Shown piece by piece: positions 9,132-17,137 of a stretch of 64,000 nucleotides of DNA. Position 1 is the stretch's first letter, and each line of letters begins with the position of its first letter. Position numbers and translations under genes: made by a program. The DNA is from Anaerorudis cellulosivorans (GTDB lineage: Bacteria; Bacteroidota; Bacteroidia; Bacteroidales; Dysgonomonadaceae): NCBI RefSeq assembly GCF_025943985.1, contig NZ_JAPCWE010000013.1, forward strand, positions 1-64,000, given 5' to 3'. The notes under the pieces are model-generated. The model did not search any database, had not been told where the DNA came from, and was given only the letters and a program-made list of their open reading frames with translations.

Positions 9132-9811
9132 TGAAAAAAATCGTCAGGGTGCTCAAAAAAGTCGTCCTGTGGTTTTTTATTCTGTCCATAGGAGCAGTGA
9201 TTGTGTACCGGTTTGTTCCCGTTTTTTTTACCCCGTTGATGGGTATTCGCATGGTTGAACAGATTGCGGCAGGAGAATCGGTGAAATGTTATCACAAATG
9301 GGTGCCGTACAATGAAATATCGGATCACCTGAAACGGGCAGTAATTGCCTCTGAGGATCAGCGTTTTTTTCAGCATAACGGTTTCGACCGTGTAGAAATA
9401 GAGAAGGCCATGAAAGAAAACAAAAAGCGCCGGCGTCCGCGAGGAGCCAGCACCATCAGTCAGCAAACGGCGAAAAACGTTTTTCTTTGGCCGCAATCTT
9501 CCTGGGTTCGCAAAGGGCTTGAAGCCTATTTCACCGTACTTATCGAATTCTTTTGGCCGAAGGAACGCATTTTGGAAGTGTATCTCAACTGCATGGAAAC
9601 AGGCAACGGCATCTATGGCGCTGAAGCCGTTGCCAATCGCCATTTTAATACTACCGCTTCAAAACTCACTGCAGCTCAATCGGCTCTCATTGCTGCCACA
9701 CTGCCCAACCCGCGTCGATTCAGCTCAAAAAACCCATCGCCTTACATGCTAAAGCGCCAACAACAAATTTTACGGCAAATGCAAAACATCCAACTGCCAA
9801 AGAAAAAGTAA
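9131..9811 (+). CDS. mtgA: monofunctional peptidoglycan glycosyltransferase
   Basis: The 226-residue enzyme polymerises lipid II into glycan strands on the periplasmic face of the inner membrane. It has one N-terminal membrane anchor (about 12-33), then the GT51 motifs: the catalytic EDQRFFxHxG region with Glu75, [13 protein letters not shown] (104-116), and the EVYLN and GxYGAEAxAxxHF motifs. No transpeptidase domain follows, so it is the monofunctional form. I chose the ATG at 9131 over a GTG one codon earlier because it gives the usual one-base TGATG overlap with the editing gene. Confidence 0.95.
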   Translation: MKKIVRVLKKVVLWFFILSIGAVIVYRFVPVFFTPLMGIRMVEQIAAGESVKCYHKWVPYNEISDHLKRAVIASEDQRFFQHNGFDRVEIEKAMKENKKRRRPRGASTISQQTAKNVFLWPQSSWVRKGLEAYFTVLIEFFWPKERILEVYLNCMETGNGIYGAEAVANRHFNTTASKLTAAQSALIAATLPNPRRFSSKNPSPYMLKRQQQILRQMQNIQLPKKK

Positions 9812-9812
9812 A

Positions 9813-10217
9813 TCATTCACCGTCGAGCACTTCCCAAAAGCCGGCAGGGAGATACACGTTTTCCATTTTTGCAGCTTCGGCAAACAAGGGGGCAATTTCT
9901 TTATCTTTAAAACCGGCTATGCCGCAACCTATACGGGTTACCAAAAATTTCAGTTCGGGATGTGCCTTTGCAAAGGCAATAAATTCATCGACGTAAGGCT
10001 TTATATCTTTTACGCCTCCCTGCATGGTGGGGATACCGTAGGATTGTCCTTGTAAACCAACCCCCTGCCCCATAATGGCTCCGAAATTTTTTAAAGCGTC
10101 AAGGGCTGCCCCTCCGCCGTGATGTCCTTGAATGTTACTGCCAAAAACAAATATCTCGTTGTCATTGAGATGTGTAACGTAGCTGGGCGTAACACGATGT
10201 TTGTGTTCCGGTTTCAT
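9813..10217 (-). CDS. macro-like fold protein of the A1S_2505 type
   Basis: This is a 134-residue cytoplasmic protein. The pattern EIFVFGSNIQGHHGGGAAL, then SYGIPT, then LVTRIGCGIAGF and a terminal NVYLP is that of a small family related to macro (ADP-ribose-binding) domains and sometimes annotated as phage protein A1S_2505. The glycine-rich loop after FGSN would bind the ligand. No enzymatic role is established for this subgroup. It converges on mtgA with one base between the two stops. Confidence 0.65.
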   Translation of the reverse strand: MKPEHKHRVTPSYVTHLNDNEIFVFGSNIQGHHGGGAALDALKNFGAIMGQGVGLQGQSYGIPTMQGGVKDIKPYVDEFIAFAKAHPELKFLVTRIGCGIAGFKDKEIAPLFAEAAKMENVYLPAGFWEVLDGE

Positions 10218-10281
10218 AACTATAGGTATTTTTAGTATTGAACAGTTCCTCTATCCTTTGATATGGGGTTTGAACATATCT

Positions 10282-10491
10282 TCAGCAGTTATACCGCATT
10301 CTTTCATCATCCGGATGCAATATTCCAACTTGCCGAGTAACAATTCCATTTTCCACTTTCACGTTGCCTTGGGTATTCCACAAATCAAGGTCTTCACCGT
10401 TAAATAACGAACGTCCGGTTTTATTTTCCGTACATGCACTCATAACAATGAGGCAGAAGAAAAACATAGGGGAAAAATATTTTTTACGCAT
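10282..10491 (-). pseudogene. truncated DUF1080 (3-keto-disaccharide hydrolase family) lipoprotein
   Basis: The 69-codon frame opens with a good lipoprotein signal (MRKKYFSPMFFF, lipobox ending MSAC) followed by SLFNGEDLDLWNTQGNV, the characteristic first strand of DUF1080 proteins, which are normally over 200 residues. It then stops after an unrelated-looking tail (RMRYNC), with only 64 bases left before the next gene. The body of the gene has therefore been deleted. The promoter and export signal could still make a small surface peptide, but loss of function is far more likely. Confidence 0.65.
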
Positions 10492-10591
10492 AGAAAATCA
10501 GAATTAACGGATTAAACCGGAACTCAAAAATAAAAAAATTGCCTTTACAAAGCAAGCAAAAGAAAATTTTTGAAACGAAATTACGAAAATA

Positions 10592-11608
10592 TCAGAAAAC
10601 ATACACCAGTTCCACAGTAAGTTTATCCGCATCCATTTCTTCGGATTGGTGCATAAAATCGAGCTGATTTTTTACAAAATACCATTCGTAATTGATGCGC
10701 AACAACGAGCCGTTTGCGTTGGAAGTGAGTCCGAAACCAAGTCCCAGTGTCAAGCGGTTGACGTCGAAAGCAGAATCGTCTTTGTTTTGGTCGATCGCAT
10801 CCCAACGGGCTGCGGGAATAATATTTTTAAACAAGCCTCCTTTGATGGGCGTCCAATAAGCCCCTTGAATATAAGCAGAAAACAAATCCTTGTTGGTTAC
10901 CTTGTCATCTCTTTTCATGGCTTCGGTCTCAACCTTCCAATTGCATCCCTCATAACGAAAATCGGCACCGTAAAGAAAATAATGAATTTCCTCGCCGTTG
11001 GGATAATCATACAATTTAAAAGTCGTACGAAATCCTTTCATGCTGCCAAAACTCAAGCGGGCGGCATAGGAAAATCTATCGGTCCAAACCGGATTATTGA
11101 TGGTGCTTCCGTTATAGACACCCACTTCTATTCCGGTTGGAATTGCTGCAAGACGAAAATTATATTTAGCAAGCAATCCGATATCGCGGGTGCCTGCATA
11201 ATATTTTCCCAGAAAGCTGCGATTGGCAAACATCATTGTTCCCGGATTGATGATATAGGAATTGAAAAGCGGAATGCTTGTTTGCCCGAGTGTAAAGGAA
11301 AGTCCTTTATAAGGCGTGAGAGTACCGAAAAGATCGAGTACCTCGAATTTTCCCTCTTTACTCAATTCCACTTGTGCCCGATAATCGGCTTTTGGAACAA
11401 TTCTTCCCGACAGACCCAGTCGGGAGTTTCGCACCGAAAATCGTGAAGTTCCCTCCTCGGGCGCATATTCGAATTTGGTTTTCAAATTCCCGTCGAACTT
11501 AAAAGTCGGATAACTATCCGAATCGCCTTGCTGAGAAAAGAGCGAAGATGCCGAAACAATGATTAAAACACATACGATGAACAACCGGCTAAAAAAAGGA
11601 TATTTCAT
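10592..11608 (-). CDS. phosphate-selective porin OprO/OprP family protein
   Basis: Starting at the ATG at 11608 the protein has 338 residues with a clean Sec signal peptide (MKYPFFSRLF, cleavage near SSLFSQ). The rest alternates polar and aromatic residues as in outer-membrane beta barrels: GNLKTKFEY, RNSRLGLSGRI, ALVGQT-like and FANRSFLGKYYAGTRDIG segments typical of OprP-like porins, and it ends with VELVYVF, a C-terminal aromatic residue used for barrel insertion. The longer frame to 11764 runs into the preceding gene and is rejected. The passed solute is not predictable; many Bacteroidota members are general anion or polyphosphate porins. Confidence 0.8.
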   Translation of the reverse strand: MKYPFFSRLFIVCVLIIVSASSLFSQQGDSDSYPTFKFDGNLKTKFEYAPEEGTSRFSVRNSRLGLSGRIVPKADYRAQVELSKEGKFEVLDLFGTLTPYKGLSFTLGQTSIPLFNSYIINPGTMMFANRSFLGKYYAGTRDIGLLAKYNFRLAAIPTGIEVGVYNGSTINNPVWTDRFSYAARLSFGSMKGFRTTFKLYDYPNGEEIHYFLYGADFRYEGCNWKVETEAMKRDDKVTNKDLFSAYIQGAYWTPIKGGLFKNIIPAARWDAIDQNKDDSAFDVNRLTLGLGFGLTSNANGSLLRINYEWYFVKNQLDFMHQSEEMDADKLTVELVYVF

Positions 11609-11760
11609 TAGCTGTATATATTTACGTGAATAGTTGATAATAAGAAAAGCCCGCATTGTTGGCTTATACCCCACCTCTCCGACTCGAAACCGGTAAACAA
11701 GTGCCTGTAATATTAAATCGTAAAATGCCGGCAACCTGTCCCTTCGGCTCAGAACTTTTC
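11609..11760. repeat. possible intergenic repeat joined to the end of ogt
   Basis: This stretch lies between the conserved end of the alkyltransferase and the porin start. It is open in two frames, and neither product looks like conserved protein. Its base composition is richer in G and C than the flanking AT-rich spacer. It contains an ACCGGTAAAC-type core and several short GCCGG and CCGG words. I suspect an intergenic repeat, but no second copy was found in the window. Confidence 0.25.
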
Positions 11761-12308
11761 CCATAATCGGGGGAACATTTTCTCCTCAATTCTTCCTGCT
11801 CAAGCATTTTCTGTTTGAAACCAATTCCCCAGCGATAACCACCGATCCGGCCGTCAGAACGAATCACCCGATGGCAGGGAATAAGGTATGCCACAGGATT
11901 CTTGCCAATGGCGGAAGCAACAGCCCTCCAGGCTTTTGGCTTACCGATGGTGACTGCAATTTGACGGTATGTGCAAAATTCTCCAAAAGGTATGTCTAGC
12001 AACGATTCCCAAACAGCCATTTGAAACGCGCTTCCCCCGATATGCAAAGGCAAGGCATCATCCGAAGAGGCTTCCCCGTTTATCCATGTTTGTGCCAACA
12101 TTTGAAATGCATCGGATTGATTTTTGACAATAGCTGCTGGATATTGCTTTTTCAACGCAGGCAAGGTCTTTTCCTCTTCCCCGAAAGCCAAAAAACAAAT
12201 TCCTTTTGAGGTAGAAGCAATGAGGGCCGGACCGAAAAGTGTTTGATAAAACGCATATCTTATCTTCTCATTTTCTCCTTTTCGACAGAATATCCTTATT
12301 ATCTCCAT
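11664..12308 (-). CDS. ogt: methylated-DNA--protein-cysteine S-methyltransferase
   Basis: The protein removes alkyl groups from O6-alkylguanine by transferring them irreversibly to its own cysteine. The active site PCHRVI is at 144-149 (Cys145), followed by the GGYRWG loop (156-161). The FQMAVWESLLDIPFGEFCTYRQIA helix-turn-helix is at 95-118. Family members normally end near the LxxE helix at about 170. Here about 40 residues continue with no helical or conserved pattern (KGQVAGILRFN and on), probably read-through into an intergenic element. It may be an Ogt or Ada C-terminal-type protein; both do the same reaction. Confidence 0.93.
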   Translation of the reverse strand: MEIIRIFCRKGENEKIRYAFYQTLFGPALIASTSKGICFLAFGEEEKTLPALKKQYPAAIVKNQSDAFQMLAQTWINGEASSDDALPLHIGGSAFQMAVWESLLDIPFGEFCTYRQIAVTIGKPKAWRAVASAIGKNPVAYLIPCHRVIRSDGRIGGYRWGIGFKQKMLEQEELRRKCSPDYGKSSEPKGQVAGILRFNITGTCLPVSSRRGGV

Positions 12309-12344
12309 TCGCTTTCGTTCTTTCCCCCTTACCTCACTATCGTA

Positions 12345-13409
12345 TTACAGTTCCTCTGCTTTTTCTTCGGCAAAAAATTGTTCGAAACCGGTAGAGTATG
12401 TCGCTGCCATTGTACCGTCGGGTCGGGCATAAATAAAGTAGTAAAACAATCCCGGAACTTTTTTGGCAATTTCGTTGGATTTTTCCATTCCGGATGCCAT
12501 AAAAGCCGTGGCGTAGGCATCGGCAGTCATGCAATCGTCGGCGATGACGGTCGCACTAAGGATGTCTTGTTCGGAAGGATAACCGGTCTGAGGATCAATG
12601 GTATGTGCATATTTTTTGCCGTCTTTAATGTAATAGTTACGGTAATTGCCCGAAGTAGCCACACATTTGTCGCAAATGGAGAGAATAGTTTGCAATTCGT
12701 GACGCAGACCGGTACTGTCATCCATCGGCTTGTCAATCCCAATGCGCCAGCATACTCCTTTATCGTTTTTGCCCCGCATGGCAATCTCACCTCCAATCTC
12801 AATCATGTAATCTTCCACACCGTAACTCCTAAGCAAATTGGCCACCATATCACAGGCATAGCCTTTGGCAATTGCCGAAGCATCGAGCTGAATACGCGGA
12901 TCGGCTTTTACGATCTTTCCGTTTTCTAACCTTACTTTTTCATAGCCGACGAACTGCTTCAAACTATCGATAAGTTTCGGGGTTATGTTATCGCTGTTTT
13001 TGAACCCGAATCCCCAAGCATTTACGAAGGGCGCAATGGTGATGTCGAATTTACCATCGGTGATACGCGATACTTCCATTGCCTTATTGAACACGGCAAT
13101 GAAAAACGAATCGGGTTGTACCGGCTCATTCCGGTTGATCTTCGAAATAATAGAATTCTCATTGAAAGGATTCAACGAATTGTCGAATTTGTGCAATTCG
13201 GTCATAATTTCGTCGTATAACGAGCGATCATAAGCATACTTGATATGGAAACTCGTATGGAAAATTTCGCCATACTCCTGAAGATAGGTATAATGGGCTT
13301 TATTCCGATTTTTCTTTCCCGCCTGATTGCACCCCGAAAGCACAAGAATCAGGCAGCATAAAATCGGTATCGTTATCTTGTTTTTTGCATTCATATTATT
13401 TTTCGACAT
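12345..13409 (-). CDS. apbE: FAD:protein FMN transferase lipoprotein
   Basis: The enzyme attaches FMN to threonine residues of flavoproteins, classically the RnfG and NqrB/C subunits of sodium pumps. The 354-residue protein begins with a lipoprotein signal (lipobox LVLSGC). ApbE motifs are present in order: the SxxNPFNENSIISKINR start, ITDGKFDITIAPFVNAWGF, DASAIAKGYACD, IEIGGE, the KKYAHTIDPQTGYP loop and the metal-binding MTADAYATA helix. ATG alternatives at 13409 and 13394 both keep the signal. No Rnf/Nqr genes are in the window, so the target lies elsewhere. Confidence 0.95.
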   Translation of the reverse strand: MSKNNMNAKNKITIPILCCLILVLSGCNQAGKKNRNKAHYTYLQEYGEIFHTSFHIKYAYDRSLYDEIMTELHKFDNSLNPFNENSIISKINRNEPVQPDSFFIAVFNKAMEVSRITDGKFDITIAPFVNAWGFGFKNSDNITPKLIDSLKQFVGYEKVRLENGKIVKADPRIQLDASAIAKGYACDMVANLLRSYGVEDYMIEIGGEIAMRGKNDKGVCWRIGIDKPMDDSTGLRHELQTILSICDKCVATSGNYRNYYIKDGKKYAHTIDPQTGYPSEQDILSATVIADDCMTADAYATAFMASGMEKSNEIAKKVPGLFYYFIYARPDGTMAATYSTGFEQFFAEEKAEEL

Positions 13410-13517
13410 AGGCTTTCATATGTTACTCTTCGCCGTTTCCGCCATTAAATTTCATTTATCATTCATCCTACCACCAATCTCTCTTCTTTACCATTTTTTA
13501 TTCGCCAACAAGCCGAC

Positions 13518-14036
13518 TCACACCCATTCCATAATTTCTTCAAGCGATTTACGCTTGCCGGTACGCGGATCGGCTTCATAATTATCAGCAGGATAACCCA
13601 ATGGCAGAAGAACAACGGGTTCGAATTCCTCGCTCAAATGCAACGCTTCTTTCACTTTTAACGGATCGAAGTTGCACACCCAACACGTGCCCAATCCTAG
13701 GTCGGTGGCTTTCAGTACCATATGTTCCACGGCAATTGCAATATCGATATCGCAATGATCCTTACCGTCGGACGGGCGCTTCCATGAACGACTGTGATCG
13801 CCACACGCCACTATGTATGCCTGAGCACCGGCAAACCATTCACGGGGATAGCTTTCCCGAATTGCCTTTTTAGCCTCTTCCGAAGTACATACATAAAATT
13901 TCCATGGCTGAAAATTTACGGCCGATGGAGCCAACCGTGCACTTTCGAGCAATTGCAAAATCGCTTCTTTACCGACAGGCTTTTCACTAAATTTCCTGAT
14001 CGATTTTCGTTTACGTATTACTTCATCAAAATTCAT
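13518..14036 (-). CDS. nitroreductase family flavoprotein
   Basis: This 172-residue FMN-dependent oxidoreductase has the N-terminal RKSIRKFSEKPV motif that contacts the FMN phosphate, the SARLAPSAVNFQPWKF segment, the CGD loop and the DLGLGTCWVCNFDP strand near the C-terminus. It is at the short end of the family. Such enzymes reduce nitro groups, quinones or other electron acceptors with NAD(P)H; the natural substrate is unknown. It lies after the membrane glycosyltransferase gene on the same strand. Confidence 0.88.
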   Translation of the reverse strand: MNFDEVIRKRKSIRKFSEKPVGKEAILQLLESARLAPSAVNFQPWKFYVCTSEEAKKAIRESYPREWFAGAQAYIVACGDHSRSWKRPSDGKDHCDIDIAIAVEHMVLKATDLGLGTCWVCNFDPLKVKEALHLSEEFEPVVLLPLGYPADNYEADPRTGKRKSLEEIMEWV

Positions 14037-14078
14037 TATTCTCTTGTTAATTAAATGGTTAAAAAAAATGATCGTATC

Positions 14079-15029
14079 CTAGAATTCTTCTTCTATCCGG
14101 TAATAATTTCTTTCGGGAGAATTTCGCGAAATAAGTTCGCCCAAAAATCCTCCCAGAAAAAGCATCGTTCCAAGAATCATCATAGTTAGGGAAATATAGA
14201 AATAGGGCGACTCGGTTACCAACCGGTACGGATTGCCGTGATGCATGTCATATAGTTTTGTGGCACCAACAACGATCACGGCTACAAAACCGATGAAAAA
14301 CATTAAGGTGCCCAATATGCCGAAAAAATGCATGGGTTTTTTTCCGAAACGGTTCAGGAACCACAAGGTCATCAAATCGAGATAGCCGTTAAAAAAACGA
14401 CTGGCCCCGAACTTGCTTTTCCCGTATTTTCGGGGTTGATGATGCACCGGCTTTTCGGCAATTTTGGTAAAACCGGCACTTTTAGCCAAAATGGGAATAT
14501 AGCGGTGCATTTCGTTATACAGTTCGATATTTTTTACGACGTCCTTTCGATACGCTTTGAGTCCGCAGTTGAAATCATGCAATTTAATACCCGATACACA
14601 CCTCGCCGTTGCATTGAAAAGTTTGGATGGCAAGTTTTTGGTCAATAGGGCATCGTACCTTTTTTTCTTCCATCCCGACACCAAATCGTACCCTTCTTCC
14701 TTAATCATCCGATACAATTCGGGAATCTCTTCCGGAGAATCTTGCAAATCGGCATCCATCGTAATCACCACATCTCCTTCGGCTTTTTGAAATGCGCAAT
14801 GCAATGCCGGAGATTTTCCGTAATTGCGACGAAACTTTATCGCATGTACCTGTTCCGCTGTGGCTTTTAATTCGGTAACGATATTCCATGAACCGTCGGT
14901 ACTGCCGTCGTCCACAAAAATAATTTCATACGAATAACCGTTTTCGTCCATCACGCGTTTAATCCATTGGTATAACTCGCCCAACGATTCTTCCTCGTTG
15001 TAAAAAGGTATAATAACCGAAATATCCAT
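14079..15029 (-). CDS. membrane-anchored family 2 glycosyltransferase
   Basis: The 316-residue protein resembles DPM1/GtrB polyprenyl-phosphate sugar transferases. Its GT-A domain shows FVDDGSTDGS (39-47), the metal-binding DADLQD (92-97) and FRRNYGKSPAL. After about residue 230 come two long hydrophobic segments, which hold it to the cytoplasmic face of the inner membrane. It probably moves a sugar from a nucleotide donor to a lipid carrier for envelope glycan decoration. DUF4199 lies two bases upstream and is co-transcribed; that pairing is common in Bacteroidota. Confidence 0.88.
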   Translation of the reverse strand: MDISVIIPFYNEEESLGELYQWIKRVMDENGYSYEIIFVDDGSTDGSWNIVTELKATAEQVHAIKFRRNYGKSPALHCAFQKAEGDVVITMDADLQDSPEEIPELYRMIKEEGYDLVSGWKKKRYDALLTKNLPSKLFNATARCVSGIKLHDFNCGLKAYRKDVVKNIELYNEMHRYIPILAKSAGFTKIAEKPVHHQPRKYGKSKFGASRFFNGYLDLMTLWFLNRFGKKPMHFFGILGTLMFFIGFVAVIVVGATKLYDMHHGNPYRLVTESPYFYISLTMMILGTMLFLGGFLGELISRNSPERNYYRIEEEF

Positions 15030-15031
15030 AA

Positions 15032-15571
15032 TTACTCTCCTGACTGACGATTGTCGTTTTTAAACGTAAAACGGTTGGCAAGGGGAACAAGAAACAACGA
15101 AAGGAAAAAACCGATCAGCAAATTCCCCATAATCATTCCGAAAGTGTAGGAAAAAGGCGTAGGAACAGGTTGTTGTTTCAACTTGCTGATCATATTTTGA
15201 TCGACAGACATACTTTCTACCAATGCAAGGGTTTGTTCAAAAGTTCTCGAAAGATATACCGGATCGAGCCATATAATATGCACAATCACAACGATTGCTT
15301 CCAAAAGCGAAGCAAAGAAAAAAAGCATCACCGAAAACTGTATCCCGTGCCAAAAACCAATTTTCTCTTCGCCTACTACAAAATTTTTGTATCGAACCAA
15401 AAAAAAGAACAATAACAAGGGGGTCCCGATACTCAACAACGTATTAATGTATCCCAAAAAAGGATAACCGGTTGCTGCTATCACAAAAAAATATTTGATT
15501 ACCCAGAATACACCGACTATCAGCCCACTATTCATCGCGTAATTCACCAACTGACTTTTATTTTCAGGCAT
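15032..15571 (-). CDS. DUF4199 membrane protein
   Basis: This 179-residue protein has four predicted membrane helices (about 12-31, 38-58, 77-100 and 146-168) and a short basic C-terminal tail (FTFKNDNRQSGE). It matches the DUF4199 family of Bacteroidota by length, helix layout and the early GxxxGVFWVIKYF segment. No function is known. It immediately precedes the glycosyltransferase gene with a two-base gap, so the two are translated from one message. Confidence 0.75.
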   Translation of the reverse strand: MPENKSQLVNYAMNSGLIVGVFWVIKYFFVIAATGYPFLGYINTLLSIGTPLLLFFFLVRYKNFVVGEEKIGFWHGIQFSVMLFFFASLLEAIVVIVHIIWLDPVYLSRTFEQTLALVESMSVDQNMISKLKQQPVPTPFSYTFGMIMGNLLIGFFLSLFLVPLANRFTFKNDNRQSGE

Positions 15572-15619
15572 ATGTTTGTATTTTTAAAACACAAAAGTAA
15601 TCAAAATATCTTTTTACAG

Positions 15620-16231
15620 CTATTTTACGGCAGACGGTGTAATCGATTGGGCTTTTTCCTTCACTTTATCCATGTTGAACAACAAAACGATAAGTCCTCC
15701 TATCCATACAAAAATCTTTATTTCTGTCGGATGGGGAAAAAACAGGCATAAGACAAAACACAGGGCAATAATCCCGGTGGGACCCCATACTCCATATTCC
15801 TTTCTGATAAAGCCCAACACAACAATTGCGGTAACAGCAAGAGCAACAAAAAATTCATAGGGAATAAAGAAAATATACATTCCCATGAGCACTGATGCTG
15901 CCCGCCCTCCCTTGAAATGATAATAGACCGGGAGTCCATGTCCCAAAATGGCACCCATTGCCAAACATCCCAAAGCAATATCGGAAAGATGAAAAAAATG
16001 CGAGGCAATGAGCATAGGGCCCAATGCTTTCATCGCATCTAACAGTCCGGCCACCACTCCCCAAAATTTGCTTACGTTTCTGAACACATTGTAAGCACCG
16101 GGATTACCGTTTCCCAACTCACGGATATTGACGTTTTTTACTAATCGGGTAATCAAATGGGCAAACAAAATCGACCCGATCAGATAGCCGGCAACAAAAC
16201 AAATTCCATATAAAAGAATCGGATTCTCCAT
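15620..16231 (-). CDS. plsY: acyl-phosphate:glycerol-3-phosphate acyltransferase
   Basis: PlsY is an integral membrane enzyme that moves a fatty acid from acyl-phosphate to glycerol-3-phosphate, the first step of phospholipid synthesis. The three conserved cytoplasmic loops can be read: GYLIGSILFA near 15-24, the glycine-rich GNGNPGAYNVFR near 40-51, and HGLPVYYHFKGGRAASVLMG near 99-118. Length (203) is usual. The gene follows fakA and fakB on the same strand with a nine-base gap to fakB. As FakA and FakB make acyl-phosphate, its substrate is supplied by its own operon partners. Confidence 0.95.
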   Translation of the reverse strand: MENPILLYGICFVAGYLIGSILFAHLITRLVKNVNIRELGNGNPGAYNVFRNVSKFWGVVAGLLDAMKALGPMLIASHFFHLSDIALGCLAMGAILGHGLPVYYHFKGGRAASVLMGMYIFFIPYEFFVALAVTAIVVLGFIRKEYGVWGPTGIIALCFVLCLFFPHPTEIKIFVWIGGLIVLLFNMDKVKEKAQSITPSAVK

Positions 16232-16240
16232 AAGCTGCTT

Positions 16241-17125
16241 TTATAAAAGAATTGAAACTCCGTATGCACCCGGACCGCAATACACTGCATCCACAAGTCC
16301 GGGTTTCCCAATGACAAGATCGTCACAGGGAAGTGCTTTAATTTTTTCTATCAACTCATTAGCAACATCTTTGTTTTTTTCGCCATATCCGCTCACGGGA
16401 ATAGCTCGCCGGATTTTCGATGCCGATTTTTCTTGCATCTTTGCTTTTATCAACTCTACAACCTGATTATTTACCTGTTTAAAGGTTCTTCCCTTACCTA
16501 AAGAAGAAACAATGCCTTCCGGGTCGTCTCCCATTATGCCGATTATCGGAATTATATGCAGTAAACTGCCCATCAGCGACTGAGCTCTTCCGATTCTGCC
16601 GCCTTTGTACAGGTAGTTTAAATCGGGAAAAATGTAATAACTGTAGGTATTTTCAACTACTTGTTGACATAATTTTTCGATTTCTTCTATACTCAAATCA
16701 TCGCTCTTTTTAATGAAATCGATGATGCCCAAAAGAACATTACCCACTCCAATTAAAGCTTGCCTGCTATCCACATTGATAATGGGAATTACATTTTCAT
16801 ATTGCTTTCGAACGTTTTCGGCTACTTTCCATGAAGCACTCGACAAGCCGCTGCTCATTACCACATGAATGATGAGGTCGTAATTTCGATAATTCCTTTC
16901 AACCGCTTCAACAACATCATTTTGTGGCAACGTGGATGATTTTGCCACAATATTTTCTTTTTCGAATTTGGATACCAGCCAATTCGCACTGTATTCGTCA
17001 CTCTCGCGATATTCTTTTCCATCTACCAGCACGGGAAATTTGATAATCTCAAGATCTTCGTAATCGATCTGATCCCTCGAGAGACCTAAATTATCGCCCA
17101 CAATGATAAAAATTTTCTTTTTCAT
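16241..17125 (-). CDS. DegV family fatty-acid-binding protein (FakB)
   Basis: This 294-residue DegV protein presents a bound fatty acid to the kinase FakA. The family signature residues that cradle the carboxylate are visible: a KSSTLP loop (usually TSQPS) and SSGLSSAS. The C-terminal lipid pocket region includes DLNYLYKGGRIGRAQSLMGSLLHIIPI. The first strand reads FIIVGDNLGL, where most members have a TDSS motif, so the entrance of the pocket differs. It lies 12 bases after fakA and nine before plsY. The acyl-chain preference cannot be judged. Confidence 0.88.
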   Translation of the reverse strand: MKKKIFIIVGDNLGLSRDQIDYEDLEIIKFPVLVDGKEYRESDEYSANWLVSKFEKENIVAKSSTLPQNDVVEAVERNYRNYDLIIHVVMSSGLSSASWKVAENVRKQYENVIPIINVDSRQALIGVGNVLLGIIDFIKKSDDLSIEEIEKLCQQVVENTYSYYIFPDLNYLYKGGRIGRAQSLMGSLLHIIPIIGIMGDDPEGIVSSLGKGRTFKQVNNQVVELIKAKMQEKSASKIRRAIPVSGYGEKNKDVANELIEKIKALPCDDLVIGKPGLVDAVYCGPGAYGVSILL

Positions 17126-17137
17126 ATGCTTTCGTTT

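Noticed and set aside
10646-11446. 266-codon frame on the plus strand
   Set aside because: It is antisense to the porin and its translation lacks any domain; the porin has a signal peptide and barrel pattern.
11609-11764. 52-codon N-terminal extension of the porin
   Set aside because: The ATG at 11608 starts a good signal peptide; the extension overlaps ogt and would bury the signal.
12243-12929. 228-codon frame on the plus strand
   Set aside because: It is antisense to apbE and ogt; both are well supported by motifs.
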